Below are positions 1 through 6,007 of a DNA stretch of 13,603 bases, piece by piece. The notes below the pieces were generated by a model, which was not told the origin of the DNA, ran no database searches, and saw only the letters and a program-made list of their open reading frames with translations. The translations under genes and the position numbers were made by a program. Numbering within the stretch: the stretch's first letter is position 1; each line of letters starts with the position of its first letter. Location: positions 1-13,603 of the forward strand of contig DATNDG010000112.1 in NCBI GenBank assembly GCA_035553515.1. The letters run 5' to 3'. This DNA comes from DAHUYF01 sp035553515 (GTDB lineage: Bacteria; Pseudomonadota; Alphaproteobacteria; ATCC43930; CGMCC-115725).

Positions 1-27
1 GGAACACCACGGAGGCCGCGGTGTCCC
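1..27 (-). terminator. Candidate hairpin terminator downstream of the hendecad-repeat protein gene
   Basis: Read on the minus strand, this stretch folds into a 12-bp stem with a 3-nt loop. Every position pairs if two G-U wobbles are allowed (27 with 1, through 16 with 12). On the plus strand the same two positions are A-C mismatches, so the structure favours minus-strand RNA. It lies 51 bp after the stop of the minus-strand gene ending at 79. Whether a U-tract follows cannot be seen because the window ends at base 1. Confidence 0.4.
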
Positions 28-78
28 AAGGTACTGGCGCCGCGGCGCAACCCGGCGCTCGCCCAACGCTCGTGGCGT

Positions 79-360
79 CTACTTCGACTCTTTGCTGGCG
101 GCATCGCCCACGGCATGGACCGTGTCGCGGGTGCCATGCCCAATCGTTTTGGCGGCGTCGCGGAAGGCATGGCCGATGGCGGTGGTCACCGTGCGGGTGC
201 CGTGACCGACTGCCTTCGCAGCGTCGCGTGTGCCGTGACCGATGGCCGTGCCGGTTTCCTTGACCGTATGGCCGGCTTCGGCGGCGGGCGATGCTTCCTC
301 GCCGGCGAGAGCCGGTCCGGCCAGGAGAAAAGTGCAGAACAACAGCAGAAAGATGCGCAT
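79..360 (-). CDS. Small exported protein of 11-residue repeats
   Basis: This 93-aa protein of unknown function starts with a classical signal peptide, residues 1-19: short basic start, hydrophobic core, and an ALA site before GEE. The mature part is a short acidic, Ala-rich stretch followed by five consecutive 11-residue units (39-93): AIGHGTRDAAK, AVGHGTRTVTT, AIGHAFRDAAK, TIGHGTRDTVH and a degenerate last one. An 11-residue period suits an amphipathic or right-handed coiled helix of the kind seen in LEA-like and apolipoprotein-like proteins. Each repeat carries one or more His or Arg residues, and cysteine is absent after the signal. The ATG at 358-360 has only a weak ribosome site. The gene lies 99 bp downstream of the TonB-like gene on the same strand. 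A periplasmic structural, stress or metal/anion-binding role would be guesswork. Confidence 0.75.
   Translation of the reverse strand: MRIFLLLFCTFLLAGPALAGEEASPAAEAGHTVKETGTAIGHGTRDAAKAVGHGTRTVTTAIGHAFRDAAKTIGHGTRDTVHAVGDAASKESK
82..246 (-). repeat. Five tandem 33-bp coding repeats (11-residue units)
   Basis: The C-terminal 55 codons of the exported protein consist of five units of 33 bp. The first four share the core [AT]-[IV]-G-H-x-x-R; the fifth keeps only AVG. The units have diverged at the DNA level, so this is an old expansion and not a fresh slippage array. Confidence 0.8.
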
Positions 361-459
361 TTCCAGACTGTAAGTCGCCGGCTCTTCGGGCGCAATTCCC
401 CGGCCGGACTAGGGAGCCCGGACTATGGAGCAGTGCCGGGCATTGGCTGGAGTCGAGCG

Positions 460-1287
460 CTAGTGAGCCTCGGGCGTGAAGCGCAGCATAACCGTAAAGA
501 AGCGTTTGCCCTCGCTCGAGTTCTGCGGCGGCGGGAACTGCACCGTCGCGCGAAGCATCTGCTCGCCGGCCTGGTCAAAATCCGTTCTGCCGGACGATTG
601 CAGCAATACAATTGAGTCTACCGCGCCTGAGCCTTCGATGGTTACCCCGTAAACGGCTGCGCCGAGGGGTGCGGTGGCCGTGCTCTGCGCCGGCTTTTGG
701 CGCGGTGGCCCCTCGGGTGCCGCCCGCCCGGACGGGGGCTTCGTCGCCGGCCGGCCGTTGGCAGCACCCGCGTGAGGCCCCGGGTGTCGCAGCTCCGCCG
801 TGGTGTTGCCCGTGTGCTGCCGCGGAATGAACTGTGGTCCCTCATGTGCGGTAGGCGGTTGGGCAGTTGTGGTTCCGCCATGCCGCATCTCCGCGTGCTC
901 ACCCGCCGGCGGCTGCTGCGGCAACTGCGGTTCGGACTTGCTCGCCGGCGGTCGGGCCTTATTGGCCGTTGAGCCAGGTCCGGCCGGCATCGGGTGGTCA
1001 GCCGCCGGGGGCTGCGACGGCATCTGCGGTTCGGACTTGCTCGCCGGCGATGGGTGCTCGGCCTTCGGTGGAGGGGGGACGGATGGCTGCTTTACCGGCT
1101 TGGGCGGCGGCACATAGGCCAGATGCACCGTCACGGGGCGTTCGACCGTACGCTTCTTCAAAGCGTGCCACGCCGGCATCAAGCAGGCGACGATCGCGGC
1201 GGCGTGCAGCAGCCCTGCTGCGCCAAGCGCCCGTGGCTGCGGCCAGCCCCCCAGGCGGCCGCGCCTATGCTTGCCGGGTTCTGCCAT
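460..1287 (-). CDS. TonB-like energy transducer
   Basis: This 275-aa protein has TonB architecture. A basic N-terminus (MAEPGKHRRGRLGG) precedes one membrane anchor at about residues 20-43, then a long Pro/Lys/Ala-rich periplasmic linker (about 50-200) opening with PPPKPVKQPSVPPPPK. The compact C-terminal domain contains YGVTIEGSGAVDSIVLLQSSG, ending in a strand with FFTVMLRF. TonB proteins use the ExbB-ExbD proton-driven motor to energise outer-membrane receptors. No exbB, exbD or receptor gene is in the window, so the partner is unknown. I chose the ATG at 1285-1287; a TTG four codons upstream is possible. The linker holds an internal duplication (see repeat). The C-terminal domain lacks an obvious YP motif, so it is TonB-family and not a close E. 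coli TonB orthologue. The cupredoxin lipoprotein gene lies 89 bp upstream on the same strand. Confidence 0.85.
   Translation of the reverse strand: MAEPGKHRRGRLGGWPQPRALGAAGLLHAAAIVACLMPAWHALKKRTVERPVTVHLAYVPPPKPVKQPSVPPPPKAEHPSPASKSEPQMPSQPPAADHPMPAGPGSTANKARPPASKSEPQLPQQPPAGEHAEMRHGGTTTAQPPTAHEGPQFIPRQHTGNTTAELRHPGPHAGAANGRPATKPPSGRAAPEGPPRQKPAQSTATAPLGAAVYGVTIEGSGAVDSIVLLQSSGRTDFDQAGEQMLRATVQFPPPQNSSEGKRFFTVMLRFTPEAH
925..1049 (-). repeat. Duplicated 26-bp segment in the TonB-like linker
   Basis: Bases 925-950 and 1024-1049 are identical over 26 bp and lie exactly 99 bp (33 codons) apart, in the same frame. They encode the repeated PASKSEPQ segment of the Pro-rich linker. The flanks are similar but diverged (QPPAGEH versus QPPAADH), which suggests a duplication of a 33-codon unit. 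Confidence 0.85.
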
Positions 1288-1291
1288 CCCG

Positions 1292-1311
1292 ATCTGCAAA
1301 CAACCGCAGAT
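1292..1311. promoter_or_regulatory. Dyad immediately upstream of the TonB-like gene
   Basis: ATCTGC and GCAGAT form a 6-bp inverted repeat with an 8-nt spacer, ending 5 bp before the ATG of the TonB-like gene. It could be an operator or an RNA hairpin covering the ribosome site. The sequence does not resemble a standard Fur box that I can recognise. Confidence 0.25.
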
Positions 1312-1376
1312 TAGAGTCGGCCGTTATCAGGCAATGCGCGGTGCGGTTGAGCGCGACGCTCGGCTTTCCCAGGCTT

Positions 1377-1805
1377 TCAGCTCGCCGGCGCGACGACGAT
1401 CGTACCGACCATGCCGTCCGATTCGTGATGGGTACAGAAATAGCGGTAGGTTCCGGCCACGGGAAAACGCCGCAGATAGACCTTGCCCGCGGGAATGTCG
1501 CCGGAATCGAAGGGTTGCGCGCCTGCCGGCAGGCCGGCATCGGCCGGCGCCTCCGCCCGCTTGGGATCGTCCGTGACGGTATGCGTGATCAGCGACGTGT
1601 TCCGCCATTCCACCGTCTGCCCGGCGCGGATCGTCACGCTGTCGGGGCTGAAGCTCTCGAATCCCATGTCAACGACCGCGGCGGCATTCGAGGCCGCGGG
1701 TCCATGCGCGGGACCGCTCAAACCGCATCCGCAAACTATGGCCATTGCCGAGGTCAGAACGATCAGCCGCAGGGCGTTCGATCTTGCGAAAATGGCGAGG
1801 TTCAT
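1377..1805 (-). CDS. Cupredoxin (plastocyanin-like) lipoprotein
   Basis: This 142-aa protein has an N-terminal hydrophobic segment (residues 11-26) ending in VCGC, an acceptable though imperfect lipobox with Cys26 as the likely lipidated residue. A single cupredoxin domain follows, about residues 43-140. The type 1 copper ligands are all visible: His75 in ITHTV, then Cys124, His127 and Met132 in YFCTHHESDGM, with the plastocyanin spacing CxxHxxxxM. It would therefore bind one copper and carry electrons, or handle copper, at the membrane face of the periplasm. The start is the ATG at 1803-1805, preceded by AAGGAG about 8-10 nt upstream; an upstream ATG in frame adds 27 residues that do not look like part of a signal. 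Only the TonB-like gene lies close by (89 bp downstream), so its redox partner is unknown. Confidence 0.9.
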   Translation of the reverse strand: MNLAIFARSNALRLIVLTSAMAIVCGCGLSGPAHGPAASNAAAVVDMGFESFSPDSVTIRAGQTVEWRNTSLITHTVTDDPKRAEAPADAGLPAGAQPFDSGDIPAGKVYLRRFPVAGTYRYFCTHHESDGMVGTIVVAPAS

Positions 1806-2002
1806 CCGCCGAACTCCTTCAGCAGTCGGTTGCGGGTCCTGCGCCCGATGACAGAGATAGTTTTGTGCGATCACGAGCACGCTCAAATCATCGTGAGATG
1901 AAGCTCGCGTCCTGCCGGCAACCCCATCTTACCGGCAAGCGATGACGCTGGAGGATAAGAACGCCTGATCGACCCGTCAGACATCGGACGGCAGGCCGCT
2001 TA

Positions 2003-2284
2003 ACGCAGAGCGCGCCACAGAAGCTTCGGCTCTGCGCGCTTTCCTGCGGCCTGATTGTCCTGGCCGGGTGCAATCCGGGATGGGAAAAGGCGGGGGCGAG
2101 CCGCCAAGAGTTCTATCAAGACCGATCGGTCTGCAGCGAGGAAGCACAGCGCCCGGGCGGCGCGCTCTATAGAAATCCCTTCACCGGAGAGATCACGCAG
2201 GAGCGGTACACGAACAGCCGCCTGTTCAATGCTTGTATGAAAGAACATGGTTGGTCCCCGGCTGGACAGCCGGCATACGACTAG
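2003..2284 (+). CDS. Small lipoprotein with no canonical start codon (CM-x3-GW type)
   Basis: The frame is open from 1946 to the TAG at 2282-2284. It encodes an unmistakable lipoprotein signal, LRLCALSCGLIVLAGC, with the lipid-bearing Cys at codon 2069-2071. The mature part is about 71 aa and has two further cysteines (SVCSEEAQ and FNACMKEHGW). A late CM-x3-GW motif is common in short proteobacterial lipoproteins of unknown function. No ATG, GTG or TTG occurs in frame upstream of the lipid Cys. The most natural first residue by signal-peptide length is ACG at 2003 (giving MQSAPQKLR-), a one-base change from ATG; CTG at 2051 would leave too short a signal. AGG at 1993-1995 could serve as a weak ribosome site. 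The alternatives are a sequencing error, rare ACG initiation, or a gene silenced by start loss. The stop overlaps that of the convergent regulator gene. Confidence 0.7.
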   Translation, partial: TQSAPQKLRLCALSCGLIVLAGCNPGWEKAGASRQEFYQDRSVCSEEAQRPGGALYRNPFTGEITQERYTNSRLFNACMKEHGWSPAGQPAYD

Positions 2285-3102
2285 GCGCTGCGCTCGGCGC
2301 GGTTCTCGCTGTCCCGCCAGCCCCGCAACAACACCGCCGTCGCATCGTCCGCAGGGAAGAAGCACTCGACGCGGATCTCCTCCAAGGTTACGTCATGCGC
2401 GGTGCCGAGCGTGGCGATGGTGGTGAAGAGGCGGAGCGACGTGTCGTCCTTGCGGAAATGAATGGTGAGCACCGGCGCGCGGGCTTCCGCCGGCGGCAGC
2501 ACCTGCGAGAGCGCCGGCAATCCCGGAAAGGCCAGCAGCCGCTCCAGCAGCTGCGCCGTCTCGGCCGTGCCGTCGGCGACCGCATCGGCCTGCACGCCGC
2601 GCAGGAAATAGAGTGCGACCTCGTCCCAATTCACGATGAGCGGGCGGAGCCCCGCGGGCGAGACCAGCGCCTCGGCAAGATTGACCGGGCCGGCCGGAAG
2701 GGCGCCGAGCAGGAAGGCGACGAACCGGCCGGCGCCCTCGTTGGCGCGCAGCAGGTTCCAGCGGCGATCGACGACGAAGGCCGGATAGGGCTCCTGCTGG
2801 GCCAGCATCAGGTCGAGCGCGGCGTTGACCTTGGCGAGCTCCGGCGCGGCGAGATCGCTTTCGCGCCAGGCGGGCGCATAGCCCGCGGCGAGCAGCAGCG
2901 CGTTCTGCTGGCGCAGCGGCAGGTCGAGCGCCGCCGAGAGCCGCAGCACCATCTCGCGGCTGGGCGTCGTCCGCCCGGATTCTAGGAAGCTCAGATGCCG
3001 CTGCGAGGTGTCCGCGTCGCCGGCAAGGTCGAGCTGCGACAGGCCGCGCCGGTCGCGCCACCAGCGCAGCCTGTCACCGAAGCTGTTGCCCGGCAGTCTC
3101 AC
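2281..3102 (-). CDS. XRE-family regulator with MmyB-like ligand-binding domain
   Basis: This 273-aa protein has an N-terminal helix-turn-helix domain at about residues 8-75 (GDRLRWWRDRRGLSQLDLA, then TSQRHLSFLESGRTTPS, the XRE pattern). A PAS-like MmyB-type ligand-binding domain follows at about 95-265, recognisable by YPAFVVDRRWNLLRAN and GLRPLIVNW. From memory, a crystal structure of a MmyB-like regulator from Chloroflexus held a fatty acid in this domain, so an acyl ligand is plausible; this is family knowledge and not visible here. I chose GTG at 3100-3102 because it overlaps the upstream thioesterase stop as GTGA and the HTH begins a few residues later. The coupling implies regulator and thioesterase are made together, probably with autoregulation from upstream of 3509. 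Its TAG shares the palindrome CTAG with the convergent lipoprotein stop. Confidence 0.85.
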   Translation of the reverse strand: MRLPGNSFGDRLRWWRDRRGLSQLDLAGDADTSQRHLSFLESGRTTPSREMVLRLSAALDLPLRQQNALLLAAGYAPAWRESDLAAPELAKVNAALDLMLAQQEPYPAFVVDRRWNLLRANEGAGRFVAFLLGALPAGPVNLAEALVSPAGLRPLIVNWDEVALYFLRGVQADAVADGTAETAQLLERLLAFPGLPALSQVLPPAEARAPVLTIHFRKDDTSLRLFTTIATLGTAHDVTLEEIRVECFFPADDATAVLLRGWRDSENRAERSA

Positions 3103-3509
3103 CGCGCCTTGGGCTCCAGCACCATCTGCGTCTGCGTCACCAGCGCCAAGAGCTTCCCCTCGCTCGTCGTGACGCGGGTCTGCCAGACCATGGTGCGCCG
3201 CCCGCGATGGATGGGTGTGGTCTCGCCGAGCACCGTGCTGCCGACCGGCGCCGGGCCCAGGAAGTTGGTCTTCGATTCCAGCGTCGTCGTGCCGGCGCCT
3301 TCCGAAAGGTTCAGCACGGTGGCGGCGGCGCCGAGCGTGTCGGCAAAAGCCATGATCGCGCCGCCATGCAGCACCGCAGGCCTGGTGCAAAGCTCGTCGC
3401 GCACCGTGAGCTCCGCCGTCACCCGCTCCTTCGAGGCGCTGAGATAGCGCAGCCCCAAGAGCGCCGCGAAGGGCAACGGCACTTGCTCGAGCCGCTCGAG
3501 ATCGGTCAT
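3099..3509 (-). CDS. PaaI-like hotdog-fold thioesterase
   Basis: This 136-aa single hotdog domain fits the usual 130-150 aa of the PaaI/YdiI-type acyl-CoA thioesterases. The active-site segment VLHGGAIMAFADTLGAAA (about residues 46-63) carries the HGG motif and, on the same helix, the Asp at the usual position of the catalytic acid. Downstream strands (TNFLGPAPVGSTV, RRTMVWQTRVT) match the family. The predicted reaction is hydrolysis of an acyl- or aryl-CoA in the cytoplasm; the substrate cannot be read from sequence. The ATG at 3507-3509 is preceded by GGGGAGGGG. The gene ends inside the GTG start of the MmyB-like regulator, so the two form a two-gene operon. Confidence 0.88.
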   Translation of the reverse strand: MTDLERLEQVPLPFAALLGLRYLSASKERVTAELTVRDELCTRPAVLHGGAIMAFADTLGAAATVLNLSEGAGTTTLESKTNFLGPAPVGSTVLGETTPIHRGRRTMVWQTRVTTSEGKLLALVTQTQMVLEPKAR

Positions 3510-3567
3510 GGGCCCCTCCCCGTCGGGTCGGCTCTCACTCTGCCGCCCCGGCGGCCTGGGAACAATG

Positions 3568-3578
3568 ACCTCGGAGGT
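3568..3578. promoter_or_regulatory. Short palindrome upstream of the thioesterase-regulator operon
   Basis: ACCTCGGAGGT is an 11-bp palindrome with 5-bp arms, 58 bp before the thioesterase ATG. It is a possible operator for the co-transcribed XRE regulator. No convincing -35/-10 pair accompanies it, and arms this short can occur by chance. Confidence 0.2.
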
Positions 3579-3635
3579 AATAGCCCGGCCGTAGAGCGGC
3601 CCGGCCCGTACCGACTATTGCGATTCCGTGATTAT

Positions 3636-3683
3636 CCCCACCTCACCCTCCCGGCGCTGAAGCGCCGGGAGGGTGAGGTGGGG
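3636..3683. terminator. Perfect 23-bp inverted repeat after the binding-protein gene
   Basis: Two perfectly complementary 23-bp arms (3636-3658 and 3661-3683) are separated by GA, giving a GC-rich hairpin with a TGAA apex. It lies 44 bp after the stop of the minus-strand substrate-binding protein gene and about 125 bp upstream of the thioesterase gene. This is where a terminator or 3'-end RNA-stabilising structure of the liv operon would sit. No T-run follows on either strand, so intrinsic termination is uncertain. It could instead be a dispersed intergenic palindrome of REP type. Confidence 0.65.
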
Positions 3684-3727
3684 CGCTTTGCGAATTTACA
3701 ACAGGCAGTACCAAGCTGGGCTCGGTA

Positions 3728-4849
3728 TTACTGGTTCGGCAGCTCGATCCGCTTGCCGTCATGCCAGCGATAGACCACGTAGTCTGGGCCGACGACGTCG
3801 CCCTTCTTATCGAAGCCCACCGTGCCGATCACCGTGTTGAACTTGTTGGCATGCATCGCCTTCGACACGTCGTCGAGCTTGTCGGACTTGGCCAGAGCGA
3901 CCGCCTGGGCATAGACCTGCATGGCGGCATAGGTATAGAGCGTATAACCCTCTGGCTCGTAGCCCTGCTTCCTGAACTCGGCGACCACCGCCTTGGCCGA
4001 GGGCAGGTTGCGCGGCTCCGGCGCAAACGTCATGAGCGAGCCCTCGCCCGCCGGTCCGGTAATCGTCCAGAACTGATCGGTGGCGAGCGCGTCGCCAGCC
4101 AGCAGCGGCGCCATGAGCCCCTGCTCGCGCGCCTGGCGCACCAGCAATCCGGCCTCCGGGTGATAGCCGCCGAGATAGATGAGCGCGATGTGCTTTTCCT
4201 TCATCTTGCTGATGAGGGCCGAGTAATCCTTGTCGTCGGCGTTGGTCGCCTCGTACATCGCCTCCTTCATGCCGCCGGCATTGATTGCCGCCTTGGTCTG
4301 GTCGGCGAGGCCTTTGCCGTAGGTCGATTTGTCGTGCAGGATCGCGACCGGCTTGCCCTTGTAATGCTGCAGGATGTAGTGCCCGGCAACGCGGCCCTGC
4401 TCGTCGTCGCGGCCGCAGACGCGGAAGACGTTGTTCCAGCCCTTCGTGGCGGCGTCATCGGTATAGGCCGGATTGGTCGAGGCCGGCGTGATCTGCAGGA
4501 TGCCGTTATCGGCATAGACCGCCGACGCCGGGATCGACGCGCTCGAGCAGTAATGGCCGTCGACGAACGAGACGCCGTTGTTGGCCATCTGGTTGGCAAC
4601 CGAGACCGCCTGCTTCGGATCGCAGGCATCGTCGCCGACGCTCAGCGCGAGTTTGCGTCCGAGGACGCCGCCTTTGGCATTGATGTCCTTCACCGCCATC
4701 TCGGCGCCGCGCTTCAGCTGCTCGCCGAAGGCCGCATACTCGCCGGTGATCGGCCCGACCACGGCGACCTTGATGTCCGCCGCCCGAGCCGGGCCGACGG
4801 TAAGAAGGGCGGCACCCGCCAAGGCTGCCAGCGCGACAATCTGCTTCAT
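3728..4849 (-). CDS. Branched-chain amino acid ABC transporter substrate-binding protein
   Basis: This 373-aa periplasmic protein is of LivJ/LivK type. A signal peptide covers residues 1-23 (ending in ARA before ADIKVAVVGPITG). The mature protein has the two-lobe Peripla_BP_6 pattern, with the conserved disulfide pair in DDACDPKQAV and DGHYCSSAS, then HDKSTYGKGLAD and LIYLGGYHPEAGLLVRQAREQG. These segments match my memory of E. coli LivJ closely, so leucine/isoleucine/valine or similar neutral amino acids are likely ligands. It captures substrate and delivers it to the LivHM permease encoded upstream. The ATG at 4847-4849 has AGGAG at a good distance. It is the last gene of the liv operon, 57 bp after the DUF6867 gene. 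It may have its own promoter, since binding proteins are needed in excess, but I see no clear one. Confidence 0.93.
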   Translation of the reverse strand: MKQIVALAALAGAALLTVGPARAADIKVAVVGPITGEYAAFGEQLKRGAEMAVKDINAKGGVLGRKLALSVGDDACDPKQAVSVANQMANNGVSFVDGHYCSSASIPASAVYADNGILQITPASTNPAYTDDAATKGWNNVFRVCGRDDEQGRVAGHYILQHYKGKPVAILHDKSTYGKGLADQTKAAINAGGMKEAMYEATNADDKDYSALISKMKEKHIALIYLGGYHPEAGLLVRQAREQGLMAPLLAGDALATDQFWTITGPAGEGSLMTFAPEPRNLPSAKAVVAEFRKQGYEPEGYTLYTYAAMQVYAQAVALAKSDKLDDVSKAMHANKFNTVIGTVGFDKKGDVVGPDYVVYRWHDGKRIELPNQ

Positions 4850-4906
4850 GGATGGAGCTCCTGTTCTCCCATTCGAGCGAATTCTACCAGCCTGCGAGGC
4901 GCAGCG

Positions 4907-5287
4907 TCAGGGCTTTCGCCCGGTCGCGACACCTTTGTCCGGTGCCGCGCTGCCGCGCTCGCGCCAGGAAAGCGGCCCCGCCGCCTCGTAGAGCCACGGA
5001 TACTGGTGCACCATGAGCCGGGATTGGGTGGCGCGATAGGCTGCGAGCGCGAAGAGCGCAATCAGCGCCCAGGCAATGCCATAGCCGGAGGCCGAGAGCA
5101 GCTCGCCGTCGAAAAGCGCATAAAGCAGGAACCGGTCGCCAATGGCGAGTAGCGCCGCATAGGGCAGGATCTGCCAGAGCGGCCGCCAGTTGCGCGCCAG
5201 AGCGCGGCCGGTCGCCACCGCCGCCGCACCGAACAGCACGAGGGTGAGGCCGAGAAAGCTCGCCGGGCTCGCGCCGATGAGATCCAA
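4907..5287 (-). CDS. DUF6867-type small membrane protein of the liv operon
   Basis: This 126-aa membrane protein has three likely transmembrane segments (about residues 9-27, 38-58 and 68-86) and then the conserved-looking motif MVHQYPWLYE. I recognise it as the DUF6867 family, which sits directly after livF in many alphaproteobacteria; the DUF number is from memory. Its function is unknown, and location suggests an accessory of the LivHMGF importer. The start is most likely TTG at 5285-5287 (MDLIGASPASFLG). A perfect AAGGAGG lies 8 nt upstream, inside the last codons of livF, and the TTG begins one base after the livF stop. An ATG 14 codons further up would start inside livF and lacks this site. 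The C-terminal 25 residues are polar and probably flexible. Confidence 0.82.
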   Translation of the reverse strand: MDLIGASPASFLGLTLVLFGAAAVATGRALARNWRPLWQILPYAALLAIGDRFLLYALFDGELLSASGYGIAWALIALFALAAYRATQSRLMVHQYPWLYEAAGPLSWRERGSAAPDKGVATGRKP

Positions 5288-5288
5288 G

Positions 5289-6005
5289 CTAGCGGCCTCC
5301 TTCGAGATAGGCGGCGCGCACCTCGGCATTGGCGAGCAGCTCGCGCCCGCCGCCGGTCAGCGTGATGCGCCCGGTCTGCATGACATAGGCGCGGTGCGCG
5401 AGCCGCAGCGCGTGGAAGGCGTTCTGCTCCACCAGGAACACCGTCACCTTCTGCTGCTCGTTGATCTCGCGGATCACCTCGAAGATCTGCTTGACGATGA
5501 GCGGCGCGAGGCCCAGCGACGGCTCGTCGAGCAGCAGGAGCCGCGGCCGGCTCATCAGCGCGCGGCCGATCGCCAGCATCTGCTGCTCGCCGCCGGAGAG
5601 CGTGCCGCCGCGCTGCCGCTGGCGCCGCTCCAGCACCGGGAAGAGCGCGAAGACGCGCCGGAGATCTTCGGCGAAGCCTTGCGGCTCGGCGACGGTCGCG
5701 CCCATCTGCAGATTCTCGAGCACGGTCATGCGCGGGAAGATGCGGCGGCCTTCCGGCGCATGGGCGATGCCGCGGCGCATGATCCGATGCGTCGGGAGCT
5801 GGGTGATGTCGGTACCGTCGAAGAGGACGCGGCCCTGCGCCGCTTGCGGCCGGCCGCAGATCGTCATGAGGAGGGTCGATTTGCCCGCGCCATTGGCGCC
5901 AATGAGCGCCGCAATCTCGCCCGCGCCGACCGCAAGGCTGACGCCCTTCAGCGCCTCGATGTTGCCGTAGAAGCTGTGCACGCCGGCGATGTCGAGGAGA
6001 GCCAC
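5289..6005 (-). CDS. livF: Branched-chain amino acid ABC transporter ATP-binding protein LivF
   Basis: This 238-aa ABC ATPase has the usual LivF length. Walker A is GANGAGKST (36-44), the signature is LSGGEQQ (136-142) and Walker B is LLLLDEPS (156-163). The switch region reads VEQN, where LivF proteins characteristically have Gln in place of the His found in most ABC ATPases. With LivG it forms the cytoplasmic ATPase pair driving the LivHM permease. The start is GTG at 6003-6005, two bases after the livG stop, with AGGAG inside the livG 3' end, so translation is coupled. Its own 3' end contains the ribosome site of the next gene. Confidence 0.95.
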   Translation of the reverse strand: MALLDIAGVHSFYGNIEALKGVSLAVGAGEIAALIGANGAGKSTLLMTICGRPQAAQGRVLFDGTDITQLPTHRIMRRGIAHAPEGRRIFPRMTVLENLQMGATVAEPQGFAEDLRRVFALFPVLERRQRQRGGTLSGGEQQMLAIGRALMSRPRLLLLDEPSLGLAPLIVKQIFEVIREINEQQKVTVFLVEQNAFHALRLAHRAYVMQTGRITLTGGGRELLANAEVRAAYLEGGR

Positions 6006-6007
6006 GC

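Noticed and set aside
2393..3061. Minus-strand ORF of 222 codons inside the MmyB regulator gene
   Set aside because: Its sequence is Arg/Ala-rich frame-shadow. The overlapping frame has a clear HTH and ligand-binding domain.
3761..5152. Long plus-strand open frame (463 codons) opposite the binding protein and DUF6867 genes
   Set aside because: It is an antisense shadow of GC-rich coding sequence: low-complexity Arg/Gly/Ala composition, no recognisable motif and no ribosome site, while the minus strand encodes clear LivJ-like and DUF6867-like proteins.
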